NCBI RefSeq assembly: GCF_042433895.1
Contig: NZ_JBHLUA010000012.1
Location: 620,001 to 684,000 of the forward strand
From: Mesonia maritima
GTDB taxonomy: Bacteria; Bacteroidota; Bacteroidia; Flavobacteriales; Flavobacteriaceae
DNA length: 64,000 bases
Direction: 5' to 3'
The notes beneath the pieces are model-generated. The model was not told the origin of the DNA and did no database searches. It saw only the letters and a program-made list of their open reading frames with translations. Of this stretch, positions 8,870 through 17,761 are shown piece by piece. How positions within the stretch are numbered: position 1 is the first letter of the stretch; the number at the start of each line of letters is the position of its first letter. Position numbers and translations under genes: made by a program.

Positions 8870-10450
8870 ATGTTTAAATATTTGAATAAAGACTTACCCG
8901 CAAGTATTGTTGTTTTTTTTGTTGCACTTCCGTTATGTTTAGGAATTGCACTCGCTAGTGGCGCCCCACTTTTCTCTGGTTTAATCGCTGGTATTATTGG
9001 TGGTATCGTGGTAGGTTCCATTAGTAGTTCACAATTAGGGGTAAGCGGTCCGGCAGCTGGCTTAGCTGTTATTGTTCTTGGCGCAATTGCGAGCTTAGGT
9101 TTCGAGAATTTTTTAGTTGCCGTTGTAATTGGCGGAGCCTTACAAATTCTTTTAGGTGTTTTAAAAGCCGGTGTAATCGGTTATTATTTTCCATCATCCG
9201 TCATTAAAGGAATGCTGGCTGGAATTGGGATTATTATCTTTTTAAAACAAATTCCACATGCTTTTGGTTACGATAAAGATTACGAAGGCGATTTAGATTT
9301 TTCGCAAGCCGATGGAGAAAATACATTTACCGAACTTGTAAATATGCTCGACTATATTTCTCCCGGAGCCATTACCGTAACCCTAGTAGCTTTAGCGATT
9401 CTTCTGTTATGGGAGAAAGTATTATCAAAAAAACATAAGATTTTCACTATAATTCCAGGACCTTTGGTTGCCGTAATTTTTGGAGTTTTATATCAAATTT
9501 TTATGACAGATCATGAAACTTTTGCTATTGCTGCCGCTCATTTGGTTCAAGTTCCTGTACCGGAAAGTGCAACAGATTTTATTGGGCAATTTAGTTTTCC
9601 TAATTTTTCAGCGATTACCAATCCACAAGTTTGGGTAATTGGTTTTACCATTGCCATTGTGGCGAGTTTAGAAACCTTATTATGTGTAGAAGCAACAGAT
9701 AAATTAGACCCGCAGAAAAGAGTAACCCCAACCAATAGAGAATTATTTGCTCAAGGAACAGGAAATATTATTTCGGGTTTTATTGGTGGTTTACCTATCA
9801 CGCAAGTAATTGTAAGAAGTTCAGCAAATATTCAATCGGGAGGAAAAACAAAATTTTCAGCCATATTTCACGGCTTTTTAATATTACTTTCTGTAATTAC
9901 CATTCCTGTTTTATTGAATAAAATTCCGCTTGCAGTGTTAGCTGCTATTTTATTAATGGTGGGTTATAAACTTGCAAAACCTTCGTTATTCAAGCAAATG
10001 TTTAGTTTAGGATATAGTCAGTTTATTCCTTTTATTGTTACTATTATAGGAATTGTGTTTACCGATTTATTAATTGGAATCGGGTTAGGACTTGCTGTAG
10101 GAATTGTTGTAATTTTATTGAATAGTTATAAAAACTCGCATTTTCTTCATAAAGAAGGCTACGATGTAGACGATAATAAATTTAAAATGACTTTAGCTGA
10201 AGAAGTAACTTTTCTAAATAAAGGAGCAATTTCTCGGGAACTTCATAACTTACCAGATAACGCGTTTTTAGAATTAGACGTAAGAAAAACCAAAAATTTA
10301 GATTACGACATTATTGAAATATTAGATGAGTTTTCTGTTCGTGCAAAAGATCGTAATATTACCATAAAAATTATTTCTGAACGCGGAACCGAAGAAAACC
10401 CCGATAGTTACAAGAAATTTTTTGAAAAAGAGAAGAAAATAACGGCTTAA
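8870..10450 (+). CDS. SulP family inorganic anion transporter (putative bicarbonate transporter)
   Basis: A 526-residue polytopic membrane protein with about 10-14 helices. The N-terminal family signature LPASIVVFFVALPLCLGIA and the binding-site region QLGVSGPAAGLAVIVLGAI are typical of SulP proteins. The C-terminal hundred residues (EEVTFLNKGAISRELHNLP onward) form a short STAS-like cytosolic domain. A beta-carbonic anhydrase gene begins 12 bp downstream, which favours bicarbonate as substrate (BicA-type) over sulfate; that substrate is inferred only from context. Confidence 0.93.
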   Translation: MFKYLNKDLPASIVVFFVALPLCLGIALASGAPLFSGLIAGIIGGIVVGSISSSQLGVSGPAAGLAVIVLGAIASLGFENFLVAVVIGGALQILLGVLKAGVIGYYFPSSVIKGMLAGIGIIIFLKQIPHAFGYDKDYEGDLDFSQADGENTFTELVNMLDYISPGAITVTLVALAILLLWEKVLSKKHKIFTIIPGPLVAVIFGVLYQIFMTDHETFAIAAAHLVQVPVPESATDFIGQFSFPNFSAITNPQVWVIGFTIAIVASLETLLCVEATDKLDPQKRVTPTNRELFAQGTGNIISGFIGGLPITQVIVRSSANIQSGGKTKFSAIFHGFLILLSVITIPVLLNKIPLAVLAAILLMVGYKLAKPSLFKQMFSLGYSQFIPFIVTIIGIVFTDLLIGIGLGLAVGIVVILLNSYKNSHFLHKEGYDVDDNKFKMTLAEEVTFLNKGAISRELHNLPDNAFLELDVRKTKNLDYDIIEILDEFSVRAKDRNITIKIISERGTEENPDSYKKFFEKEKKITA

Positions 10451-10462
10451 AACTTAAAAATT

Positions 10463-11101
10463 ATGAGTAAAGATTTTTATAAAAAGATTTTAGACAACAA
10501 TAAAAATTGGGTAAAATCTAAATTAAATGACGATCCTAATTTTTTTAAACGTTTAGAAAAAGGGCAACACCCACCATTACTTTGGATTGGTTGCGCCGAT
10601 AGTCGCGTTCCGGCAAATGAAATTATTGGTGCAGATCCCGGTGAAGTTTTTGTACACAGAAATATTGCCAATATGGTGGTTCATACCGATATGAATATGT
10701 TAAGCGTACTCGATTATGCAGTAAACGCATTAAAAATTGAACATATTATTGTTTGTGGACATTATGGCTGTGGCGGTATAAAAGCAGCTATGGGAAATCA
10801 ATCTATCGGTTTAATAGATAACTGGATTCGTCATATAAAAGATGTCTATAAAATTCATAAAGAGGAGCTTGATAAAATTGAAGATGAAGATAAACGCTGG
10901 GATAAGTTTGTAGAATTAAATGTTATTGAACAAGTGTTCGATTTAGCTGAAACTTCTATTGTTCAAAATGCTTGGAAAAACAATCAAAATCTTACCGTTC
11001 ACGGTTGGGCGTACGGTATCGGTACAGGAATTGTAAACGATTTGAATGTAAACCTGAGCAGTAATGACGAGTTAGATGAAGTTTACCAGTTAAAATTTTA
11101 A
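10463..11101 (+). CDS. can: beta-class carbonic anhydrase
   Basis: 212 residues, normal family length. Zinc ligands and catalytic dyad are present as Cys44-Ala-Asp46-Ser-Arg48 (CADSR) and His100-x2-Cys103 (GHYGCGG). The enzyme interconverts CO2 and bicarbonate in the cytosol. It lies 12 bp downstream of the SulP transporter, so the pair probably imports bicarbonate and balances it with CO2 for carboxylation reactions or pH control. Transcription ends at a strong hairpin 18 bp after the stop. Confidence 0.97.
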   Translation: MSKDFYKKILDNNKNWVKSKLNDDPNFFKRLEKGQHPPLLWIGCADSRVPANEIIGADPGEVFVHRNIANMVVHTDMNMLSVLDYAVNALKIEHIIVCGHYGCGGIKAAMGNQSIGLIDNWIRHIKDVYKIHKEELDKIEDEDKRWDKFVELNVIEQVFDLAETSIVQNAWKNNQNLTVHGWAYGIGTGIVNDLNVNLSSNDELDEVYQLKF

Positions 11102-11118
11102 TTTCATTTATATATCAT

Positions 11119-11146
11119 AAAAAGCCGGAATTATCCGGCTTTTTTT
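11119..11146. terminator. bidirectional intrinsic terminator
   Basis: A perfect 11-bp stem (AAAAAGCCGGA, 11119-11129, with its complement 11134-11144) closes a four-base loop and has a T-run on the + side and an A-run that becomes a T-run on the - side. It serves the carbonic anhydrase gene on + and the CvpA-like gene on -, whose stop codon (11147-11145) lies in the T-run. Confidence 0.92.
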
Positions 11147-11657
11147 ATTCTTCAAAATTTAAATCTCGCTCGTCGAGTTCTTCTAAAATAGTTGGTAAAA
11201 CTAACGGAGCTATTTTTTTTACCGGATTATATAAAATTGAATTTTCTAATTTTTCTTCAGCTATATATTTTCCGTCTTTATTAAAACCTTCCCAAAACAT
11301 TAGAATTACGCTTATAATAAAAGCGACTTTTACAACGCCAAAAATTCCGCCGAGAATTCGATTTACAATTCCTAAAGCGATAACGCCAGCTAATTTGGTA
11401 AGAATTTTCCCGAGAATTAAAATGATTATTACAATCACTAAAAAAGTAATGGCAAAAGCCGCTAATTGAATGTATTCTTGTTCCCACGAAACCCATTCAG
11501 CTAAATAATTTATAGCGAAATATGAAAAATGAATCGCCCCGTAAATTCCTGCAAAAAGCGCGATGAGCGAAGCGAGTTCTACAATAAAACCTTTCATAAA
11601 ACCGCGTACCAAACCAAACAGGAGTAAAATGCCTAAAACAATATCAATTACATTCAT
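11145..11657 (-). CDS. CvpA family membrane protein
   Basis: 170 residues with four hydrophobic segments and the CvpA N-terminal pattern MNVIDIVLGILLLFGLVRGFMKG, followed by a conserved helix with KILTKLAGVIALGIVNRILGG near residue 90. CvpA proteins were first linked to colicin V production in E. coli and more generally to envelope stress; the role here is unknown. The gene is convergent with the carbonic anhydrase and shares its terminator. Confidence 0.88.
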   Translation of the reverse strand: MNVIDIVLGILLLFGLVRGFMKGFIVELASLIALFAGIYGAIHFSYFAINYLAEWVSWEQEYIQLAAFAITFLVIVIIILILGKILTKLAGVIALGIVNRILGGIFGVVKVAFIISVILMFWEGFNKDGKYIAEEKLENSILYNPVKKIAPLVLPTILEELDERDLNFEE

Positions 11658-11693
11658 AAATCAAATATAATTAAATTAGAAAGAGAAGTTAAT

Positions 11694-11701
11694 TATCTTT
11701 G
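11694..11701 (+). promoter_or_regulatory. candidate -7 box next to a start codon
   Basis: The sequence TATCTTTG fits the Bacteroidetes -7 consensus TAnnTTTG and ends six bases before the ATG at 11707, so the transcript would begin at or beside the start codon. No TTG is visible at the -33 position. Confidence 0.45.
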
Positions 11702-11706
11702 CAGTT

Positions 11707-12069
11707 ATGGCAAGAGATGAAAAATTGAAACTACAGTGGGAAGAAGTTCAACAAAAACTATCTAACCAATTTGCAGATGGAGAAACGCTAGAACTAGACG
11801 CGATAATTTATTTAATTGGCGTGCAAGAATTGGGACAATTGCATCGACGATTTAAAAAAGATCATAAAATCGATTTAATGCACATCGCTATTTGCAGATT
11901 ACTAGAACCTTACGGTTATTATAAGTTCGATTATATTGATGCAGACGGTTGGCCGCATTATAATATTGTTGAAAAATTACCAACTTTAAAAGCCGGCGAG
12001 CAAGCAGTAATGATGAAAGAAGCAATTGTAGAATACTTTTTAGAAAAAAATTACATTACTGCTGAATGA
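11707..12069 (+). CDS. conserved protein of unknown function
   Basis: A 120-residue soluble, mostly helical protein (MARDEKLKLQWEEVQQKLS at the start; motif DLMHIAICRLLEPYGYYKF near residue 57; WPHYNIVEKLP near residue 80). It has no signal peptide or membrane segment. I recognise the type as a conserved flavobacterial hypothetical but no function. Its stop overlaps the next start (ATGA), so the two genes are probably cotranslated. Confidence 0.8.
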   Translation: MARDEKLKLQWEEVQQKLSNQFADGETLELDAIIYLIGVQELGQLHRRFKKDHKIDLMHIAICRLLEPYGYYKFDYIDADGWPHYNIVEKLPTLKAGEQAVMMKEAIVEYFLEKNYITAE

Positions 12070-12743
12070 ATGTGTTAAGCATTTTATTGAACTTCCCTAA
12101 TGATAGCGGACCTATTTACAAGGAAACCGTGGAAGGTAGATTTCCGGTAGAACCGTTTAATACGTTAAGCAATTTTCTGTTTCTGGCGATTATAATTTAT
12201 TTTTCTTTAAAAGTTTATAAAGATTACAAAAAGCACAGTTTTTTGGCGGGTGCGCTTCCTGTTTTGTCAATCGGTTTTATAGGGGGAACAATTTATCACG
12301 CTACAAGAAGTCACGAAATTTGGTTGTTAATGGATTGGGTTCCAATAATTCTACTTTGTCTAGCCGTTTCTATCTATTTCACTTTAAAAGACGGTAATAA
12401 TTGGCTTCAAAAAATATGGCTTTTACTCTTAGTTTTAGTACTTGTTTTCGGCGTTCGATTCATTAATTGGCCGGCTAAATTGAAAATATCTATCGGTTAT
12501 ATAGCTACCGCGTTAGGCTTGTTACTTCCGTTGGTTATTTACCTGATAAAAACCAACTTTAAAAACGGAAGTCAAATTCTTTACGCTGTTAGTGCTTTCA
12601 GTCTCGCCATACTTTTTAGAATTCTCGATAAAAGATTAGATTTATTAGAGATGGGAACGCATTGGCTTTGGCATAGCTTCGGAGCAATCGCGGTTTTCTT
12701 TCTAATGAATTATATTTTTTTAATTAAAAAGAGTATCAGATAA
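12066..12743 (+). CDS. CREST / alkaline-ceramidase-like membrane protein
   Basis: 225 residues with about seven transmembrane helices. Conserved polar residues are arranged as in the CREST hydrolase superfamily: an N-terminal PFNTLSNF segment with Ser, GGTIYHATRSH...LLMDW (His and Asp), and the C-terminal HWLWHSFGA (HxxxH). In alkaline ceramidases these residues bind zinc and hydrolyse an amide bond. Bacteroidetes make sphingolipids and ornithine-type lipids, so a lipid amidase role is plausible but is inference. The start overlaps the previous stop by ATGA. Confidence 0.75.
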   Translation: MNVLSILLNFPNDSGPIYKETVEGRFPVEPFNTLSNFLFLAIIIYFSLKVYKDYKKHSFLAGALPVLSIGFIGGTIYHATRSHEIWLLMDWVPIILLCLAVSIYFTLKDGNNWLQKIWLLLLVLVLVFGVRFINWPAKLKISIGYIATALGLLLPLVIYLIKTNFKNGSQILYAVSAFSLAILFRILDKRLDLLEMGTHWLWHSFGAIAVFFLMNYIFLIKKSIR

Positions 12744-12801
12744 AATTATAATTTTCTTTATTATCATTTAAAAATACGATTAAAGTTATTTAGAATTAAT
12801 C

Positions 12802-12831
12802 TTGTTAAACTTTGACCTCTAATTATATTTG
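12802..12831 (+). promoter_or_regulatory. Bacteroidetes-type promoter of the TonB receptor operon
   Basis: TTG at 12802-12804 and TATATTTG at 12824-12831 are separated by 19 bp, matching the -33 TTG / -7 TAnnTTTG consensus for the principal sigma factor of Bacteroidetes. The predicted transcript start is near 12838, giving a leader of about 35 bases before the ATG at 12873. Confidence 0.75.
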
Positions 12832-12872
12832 CATTTAATTTAAAATAAGTCTTAATAAGGTTAATTTATTAA

Positions 12873-15203
12873 ATGCACTATAAATCACTTTTCATTTTAT
12901 CATTGTCATTATTTGTTTTTTCATTTGTTTCTGGACAATCTTCAATAGTGTCAGGAAAAGTTGTAGATGAAAATCAAGTTCCTATACTAGGAGCGAGTGT
13001 TGGTCTTAAAGAAATAGCTAGAGGAACTGTAACTAATGATGAAGGAAAATTTAGTCTTAAAGGAAACTTTAAAGGCACTTATACATTAGAGATATCATAC
13101 GTAGGTTTTGAAACCTATTCTGAAAAAATAAACTTACAACCCAACAATAAGATAACTAAAGAAGTTGAACTGAAAACCGGCTATGATCTTGATGAAGTTA
13201 CCATTTCTGCAAAAAGCAAAATACAGAAAATTGAAGCATTAGCCTATAATGTTGATGTAATAGATGCAAAAAAATTACACAAAACCACTTTGGATGTAGG
13301 TCACGCATTAGATCGGGTTTCAGGAATTAGGATTCGGGAAAATGGGGGGGTTGGTTCTGATATGAATCTTTCTATGAATGGATTTAGAGGAAATCAAGTC
13401 AAACTTTTTATAGATGGAATTCCAATGGAGCATTTTGGAAGTTCCTTTCAAATCAACAATATTCCTGTTGGATTGGCAGATAGAATAGAGGTTTATAAAG
13501 GAGTAGTCCCTATTAATTTGGGGGCTGATGCTTTAGGTGGAGCTATAAATATTGTAACTAATACTTATGAGAAAGATAATTTAGATCTTTCTTATTCTTA
13601 CGGATCTTTTAATACTCATCGAACTAATATCTTGGCTACCCATGTGGCCGCTTCAGGTTTTATTATTCATATAAACGCTTTTCAGAATTTTTCCGATAAT
13701 GATTATAAAGTTTTAGCAGAAGTTAATCAAAATGGAGAAGGTTTTGAAAAGAAAAAAGTTAAAAGGTTTAATGATAAATATCACAACGAAACATTTATAG
13801 GGAAATTAGGTATAATTAATAAAAGTTTTGCAGATGAATTGCTTTTTGGGATTACACTTGGTCAAAATTATAAAGAAATACAAACTGGAGCCAGACAAAT
13901 AGCAGTATATGGCGGTAGGCATAGTCAGGGAAGTACTATTATGCCTTCGATAAGTTATAAAAAACAAAATTTTATAACACCGGGGCTAGATGTGAAAGGA
14001 AATGCCAATTATAATTTAGGAAAAGAAAAATACATTGATACCCTTTCACGACGTTACAATTGGTTAGGTGAATATATCCTTACCAGTAGAGGGGGAGAGC
14101 TAAATTATCAGCATCTTCAATTAAAGGATAATAATGGGATTGCAACTTTTTCTGCAGATTATGAAATTAATAAAAATCATAAGGTAGCTATCAATAACGT
14201 GTATACCACCTTTAACCGAAAGCAGGAAAATCTTTTAAATGAAGAAAACGATATTAATTTTGATCAACCTCAAAAGACTAATAAAAATATATCAGGTCTT
14301 TCTTACACTTATGAAGGTGGTGATTGGAATATGTTAGGTTTCCTTAAAAATTATAATCAAGTAATTGATTATTCTGAGCGTCGGGTAAAAAGTAATAGTG
14401 AAAGTACATATTACGAAAAAATGGATCGAACTGGGAATTATTTTGGTTATGGGGCGGCGATAACTTACTTCTTTAATGATAATACACAAATTAAAGCCTC
14501 TTATGAGAAGAGTTATAGATTGCCCTCAGCTATAGAATTATTTGGTGATGCGAATATCATTCAAGGAAATATAGATTTAAAACCAGAAAAAAGCCATAAT
14601 TATAATTTAGGAGGTTCGTATTGGGTGAAAGTTTTCAAAGATCATTTACTTAATTTAGAAGCCAATATTTTTGCGAGAGATGCTAAAGATTTTATAAGAA
14701 AACGTCTGGCCATTAATCAATCTGAAAATGTAAATGAGAATGTTCAAGCTATGAATAACTATGGCTTAGAGGTTCAGTTACGTTATAGTTATAAAAATAA
14801 ACTTAATCTAACAGCCAACATCACTCATCAAGAATTAAGAAATAATAATCCCGAAAGTATTTTCTATAGGTCAAGAATCCCTAATATGCCTTTTACCTAT
14901 GGAAATGCCAATGCAACCTATAACATTCATAATGCTTTTGGTGAAAACCAAATATTAAGTCTAGGGTACGATTTTCTTTATGTGCATGCATTTTACCTTT
15001 ACTGGCCTGAAGCTGGAGATCAAAGTCAAGGAAAGTACGGAGTGCCAGAACAAATTGCTCATGGTTTCAATGCAAGTTTGACCATGGACCATTTACAGTT
15101 TACCCTAGAATGTCGAAATATTTTTGACGCGCTTCTTTACGATAATTTTAGTTTGCAAAAACCGGGAAGAAGTTTTTCTGCGAAAATTAGATATACACTA
15201 TAA
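12873..15203 (+). CDS. TonB-dependent outer-membrane receptor
   Basis: 776 residues: signal peptide (residues 1-22, ending FSFVSGQ), a carboxypeptidase-like regulatory domain (VSGKVVDENQVPILGASVGL, residues ~25-105), a plug domain (LDEVTISAKSK..., then VIDAKKLHKTTLDVGHALDRV) and a 22-strand-type beta-barrel up to the C-terminus SFSAKIRYTL. Late barrel features (SYRLPSAIELFGD, LKPEKSHNYNLGGSY) resemble siderophore receptors rather than SusC. With the DUF4374 lipoprotein and the PepSY protein downstream, uptake of a ferric siderophore or haem-like compound is likely. A run of seven G lies at 13344-13350 within the coding region. Confidence 0.95.
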   Translation: MHYKSLFILSLSLFVFSFVSGQSSIVSGKVVDENQVPILGASVGLKEIARGTVTNDEGKFSLKGNFKGTYTLEISYVGFETYSEKINLQPNNKITKEVELKTGYDLDEVTISAKSKIQKIEALAYNVDVIDAKKLHKTTLDVGHALDRVSGIRIRENGGVGSDMNLSMNGFRGNQVKLFIDGIPMEHFGSSFQINNIPVGLADRIEVYKGVVPINLGADALGGAINIVTNTYEKDNLDLSYSYGSFNTHRTNILATHVAASGFIIHINAFQNFSDNDYKVLAEVNQNGEGFEKKKVKRFNDKYHNETFIGKLGIINKSFADELLFGITLGQNYKEIQTGARQIAVYGGRHSQGSTIMPSISYKKQNFITPGLDVKGNANYNLGKEKYIDTLSRRYNWLGEYILTSRGGELNYQHLQLKDNNGIATFSADYEINKNHKVAINNVYTTFNRKQENLLNEENDINFDQPQKTNKNISGLSYTYEGGDWNMLGFLKNYNQVIDYSERRVKSNSESTYYEKMDRTGNYFGYGAAITYFFNDNTQIKASYEKSYRLPSAIELFGDANIIQGNIDLKPEKSHNYNLGGSYWVKVFKDHLLNLEANIFARDAKDFIRKRLAINQSENVNENVQAMNNYGLEVQLRYSYKNKLNLTANITHQELRNNNPESIFYRSRIPNMPFTYGNANATYNIHNAFGENQILSLGYDFLYVHAFYLYWPEAGDQSQGKYGVPEQIAHGFNASLTMDHLQFTLECRNIFDALLYDNFSLQKPGRSFSAKIRYTL

Positions 15204-15226
15204 CCCTTAAATTAATAAATATTATT

Positions 15227-16474
15227 ATGAGAAAATTCAATTTGTATGCTTTTGCAATGTTAGTTATTTCTACATTGAGTTTTAGTTGTTCTGAAGATGA
15301 TGGCCCAAAGACTGGAGGTGAAAACTATGTTGCCAAAGGAGAATATATAATTACCGCTACACCAAAGGAAAGTGAAGGGGTAGCAGATTATGTGCTAAAT
15401 GTTGAAACACTAATGGAAGGTAAAACTACTTTGTTGGGTAACGGTATAGAACAAGATGGTACTTATCGTTATTACATCACTAATAATAATAAATTTTTTA
15501 GTTTATTATATGGGCAAGGTGATCCTGGAGCAGTCAATAACTATCAGTTAGAAAGTGACATGTCACTAACTAAATCTCCTAGCCTACCTTCTGAAACGGT
15601 TCAAACATTTACCAATGTAAATGACGACGTTTTAATGGCAAGAGTTTCTAGAAGCTCAGATAATCCTTCAGCAGAATGGTATAGCTTAAATACCAATACA
15701 TTTACATTCGATGCTGAAGGCCAAATTAATACAGCAGAGTTGGCTCCAGAAGGAGAACAAGCTTTTTTTACTTGGATGACACAGGTAGGCGATAAGGTTT
15801 ATGCTCCATTTATGTCTATGAAAGCTTGTTGTAATGATGCTTGGGGAACAGAATATCCCGATCAAGCATGGGTAGCGGTTTATTCTTACCCTTCTATGAG
15901 TTTAGAGAAAGTGATAGAAGATGATCGTACAAGTTTTCTAGGACGTTATTTTAATAGTGGATTGGAAGTGACAGATAATGGAGAGGTGTATGGATTTTCT
16001 TCTTCTGTGGCCACGTTAAATGATGAATTTACCTCTTCAAAACCTTCTGCGATCACTAAAATTAATCCATCGACAATGGAATTTGATGAATCTTATTTCT
16101 TTAATTTAGAAGAAGCTTCTAATGGTTACTATATAGCTTCTCAGCATTATGCATCTAATGGTAAATTTGTGGTGATGATGAGGTCAAAAGAAGATAAAGG
16201 AGCTTATTCCTCAGGTAATAAGTTAGCTGTTGTAGATGTTTATGCCAAGAGTTTTACTTGGATAACCGGTTTGCCAAATGCTAATGAAATTTCTTCTATA
16301 ACAAGTACAAATTATACTTCAGAAGATGGATCAACAGTACACGTTGGCGTAAATACAGAAAGCGGTAATTATGTATATAATATTAATATAGCAAATGCAT
16401 CAGCTAACAGAGGCTTAAAAGTAGAAGCTGGCAATATAACTGCAATCAGCAAACTATCTCCGGTAGAAGAATAA
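15227..16474 (+). CDS. DUF4374 lipoprotein
   Basis: 415 residues with a lipoprotein signal (LSFSC, modified Cys at residue 21) and a beta-rich, propeller-like body typical of DUF4374. It begins 23 bp after the TonB receptor. DUF4374 proteins are found with TonB receptors and PepSY proteins in iron-acquisition operons of Bacteroidetes; they probably sit on the outer membrane and may bind the ligand. The family assignment rests on context plus general sequence pattern. Confidence 0.82.
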   Translation: MRKFNLYAFAMLVISTLSFSCSEDDGPKTGGENYVAKGEYIITATPKESEGVADYVLNVETLMEGKTTLLGNGIEQDGTYRYYITNNNKFFSLLYGQGDPGAVNNYQLESDMSLTKSPSLPSETVQTFTNVNDDVLMARVSRSSDNPSAEWYSLNTNTFTFDAEGQINTAELAPEGEQAFFTWMTQVGDKVYAPFMSMKACCNDAWGTEYPDQAWVAVYSYPSMSLEKVIEDDRTSFLGRYFNSGLEVTDNGEVYGFSSSVATLNDEFTSSKPSAITKINPSTMEFDESYFFNLEEASNGYYIASQHYASNGKFVVMMRSKEDKGAYSSGNKLAVVDVYAKSFTWITGLPNANEISSITSTNYTSEDGSTVHVGVNTESGNYVYNINIANASANRGLKVEAGNITAISKLSPVEE

Positions 16475-16489
16475 AAATCATTAAACTTT

Positions 16490-16526
16490 AGTAACCTGAA
16501 TGTAAACCGTTCAGGTTACTTTTTTT
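16490..16526 (+). terminator. intrinsic terminator abutting the PepSY start codon
   Basis: A perfect 11-bp stem (AGTAACCTGAA at 16490-16500 with 16510-16520), a nine-base loop and a T-run at 16520-16526 make a textbook terminator. The ATG of the next gene is at 16527, directly after the last T. Expression of the third gene must therefore depend on readthrough or on an internal start of transcription. Confidence 0.85.
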
Positions 16527-17699
16527 ATGGCATCTAAATCATCCAAAAATAAGAAAAAGAAAAACAAGTCCTATTTTTATAGGTTATCTGCTTGGTTACA
16601 TTTGTGGCTAGGGTTAATTTCTGGTATAGTTGTAGTCATTGTTAGCTTAACAGCTACCATCTTGGTTTTCGAAAGAGAATTAAAATTAATCTTTGAACCT
16701 TATCAAACAGTAGAAGTACCAGAAAGCAAAGAATTTTTGCCCCCTTCTATATTAAGCGAAACAGTAAAAGAAAAATATGGTTTTACTTCAGTATGGGGTG
16801 TTTTTTATAGAGGAGAAGATAAAAGTGTAGAAGTTCCTTATTACGCAGACAGGTCTAATTACCAAGTCGTTTATGTAAACCCTTACACAGGCAAGATTTT
16901 ACATAATAGGTATTTAAATAACGATTTTTGGAGGTTTGTATTAGAAGGCCATTATAATTTTTGGTTGCCTAGAAATATTGGTAAACCTTTGGTTGCCTAT
17001 GCTACATTAATTTTTGTAATTACCTTACTTACCGGATTAGTGCTATGGTGGCCAAAAAAATGGACAAAGGCTACCAAGAATGCAAGCTTTAAAATAAAAT
17101 GGAAAGCAAAATTCAAACGTCTTAATTACGATCTTCATAATGTGTTAGGCTTTTATACGTTACTTATAGCCTTGATTTTTGGCTTAACCGGAATGGTTTA
17201 TGGAATGAGTTGGTTTAGGGACTTTAGTTATTGGACTGCCTCAGGAGGGGAAGAGTTCACTAGGGAAAGATTCTTTTCAGATACTACTGCCGTAGCAAAG
17301 TACACTCAAAAAGATGAAGATGTGCTATTTAACAATGTAATTAATAAAGTAGATCCTAAGCATAATAAAATTAATGTAAAATATCCATACGGAAAAAATG
17401 GAGTTTGGAGTATTGGTATAAACCCTAGTATGCAAAGTAGATGGCAAACGGCAACCATACATTACGAACAAAATTCATTAAGAGCTATAAAAGTAGAGCC
17501 TACTTTAGAAAAAGCAAATGGAGGAGATCAACTTATGCGTCTAAATTATGATCTACACGTAGGAGCTATAGGAGGTATTACTACCAAAATTATTGCTTTT
17601 TTAGTTTGCATTGTGGCTACCAGCTTACCAATTACCGGGTTTATTATATGGTGGAAAAAAGGTAATAAATGGAAAGGATTAAAATTTCCATTACCTTAA
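16527..17699 (+). CDS. PepSY-associated membrane protein
   Basis: 390 residues. A basic N-terminus (ASKSSKNKKKKNKSYFY) leads to a first helix (LWLGLISGIVVVIVSLTAT), a periplasmic PepSY-type region, then further helices (LVAYATLIFVITLLTGLVLWW; YTLLIALIFGLTGMVYG; IIAFLVCIVATSLPITGFIIWW). Conserved His residues in helix-flanking motifs (LEGHYNFWL, NYDLHNVLGFYTL, NYDLHVGAIGG) suggest haem ligands as in FegB/FoxB-like ferrisiderophore reductases. It is the third gene of the uptake operon. No other early Met exists, so the start at 16527, right behind a terminator, seems real. Confidence 0.88.
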   Translation: MASKSSKNKKKKNKSYFYRLSAWLHLWLGLISGIVVVIVSLTATILVFERELKLIFEPYQTVEVPESKEFLPPSILSETVKEKYGFTSVWGVFYRGEDKSVEVPYYADRSNYQVVYVNPYTGKILHNRYLNNDFWRFVLEGHYNFWLPRNIGKPLVAYATLIFVITLLTGLVLWWPKKWTKATKNASFKIKWKAKFKRLNYDLHNVLGFYTLLIALIFGLTGMVYGMSWFRDFSYWTASGGEEFTRERFFSDTTAVAKYTQKDEDVLFNNVINKVDPKHNKINVKYPYGKNGVWSIGINPSMQSRWQTATIHYEQNSLRAIKVEPTLEKANGGDQLMRLNYDLHVGAIGGITTKIIAFLVCIVATSLPITGFIIWWKKGNKWKGLKFPLP

Positions 17700-17761
17700 T
17701 TCTTATTTTATTAGATAACCTCTATTTTTTCTTAACTTTGCCCTTTTAATAGAAGCGAATC

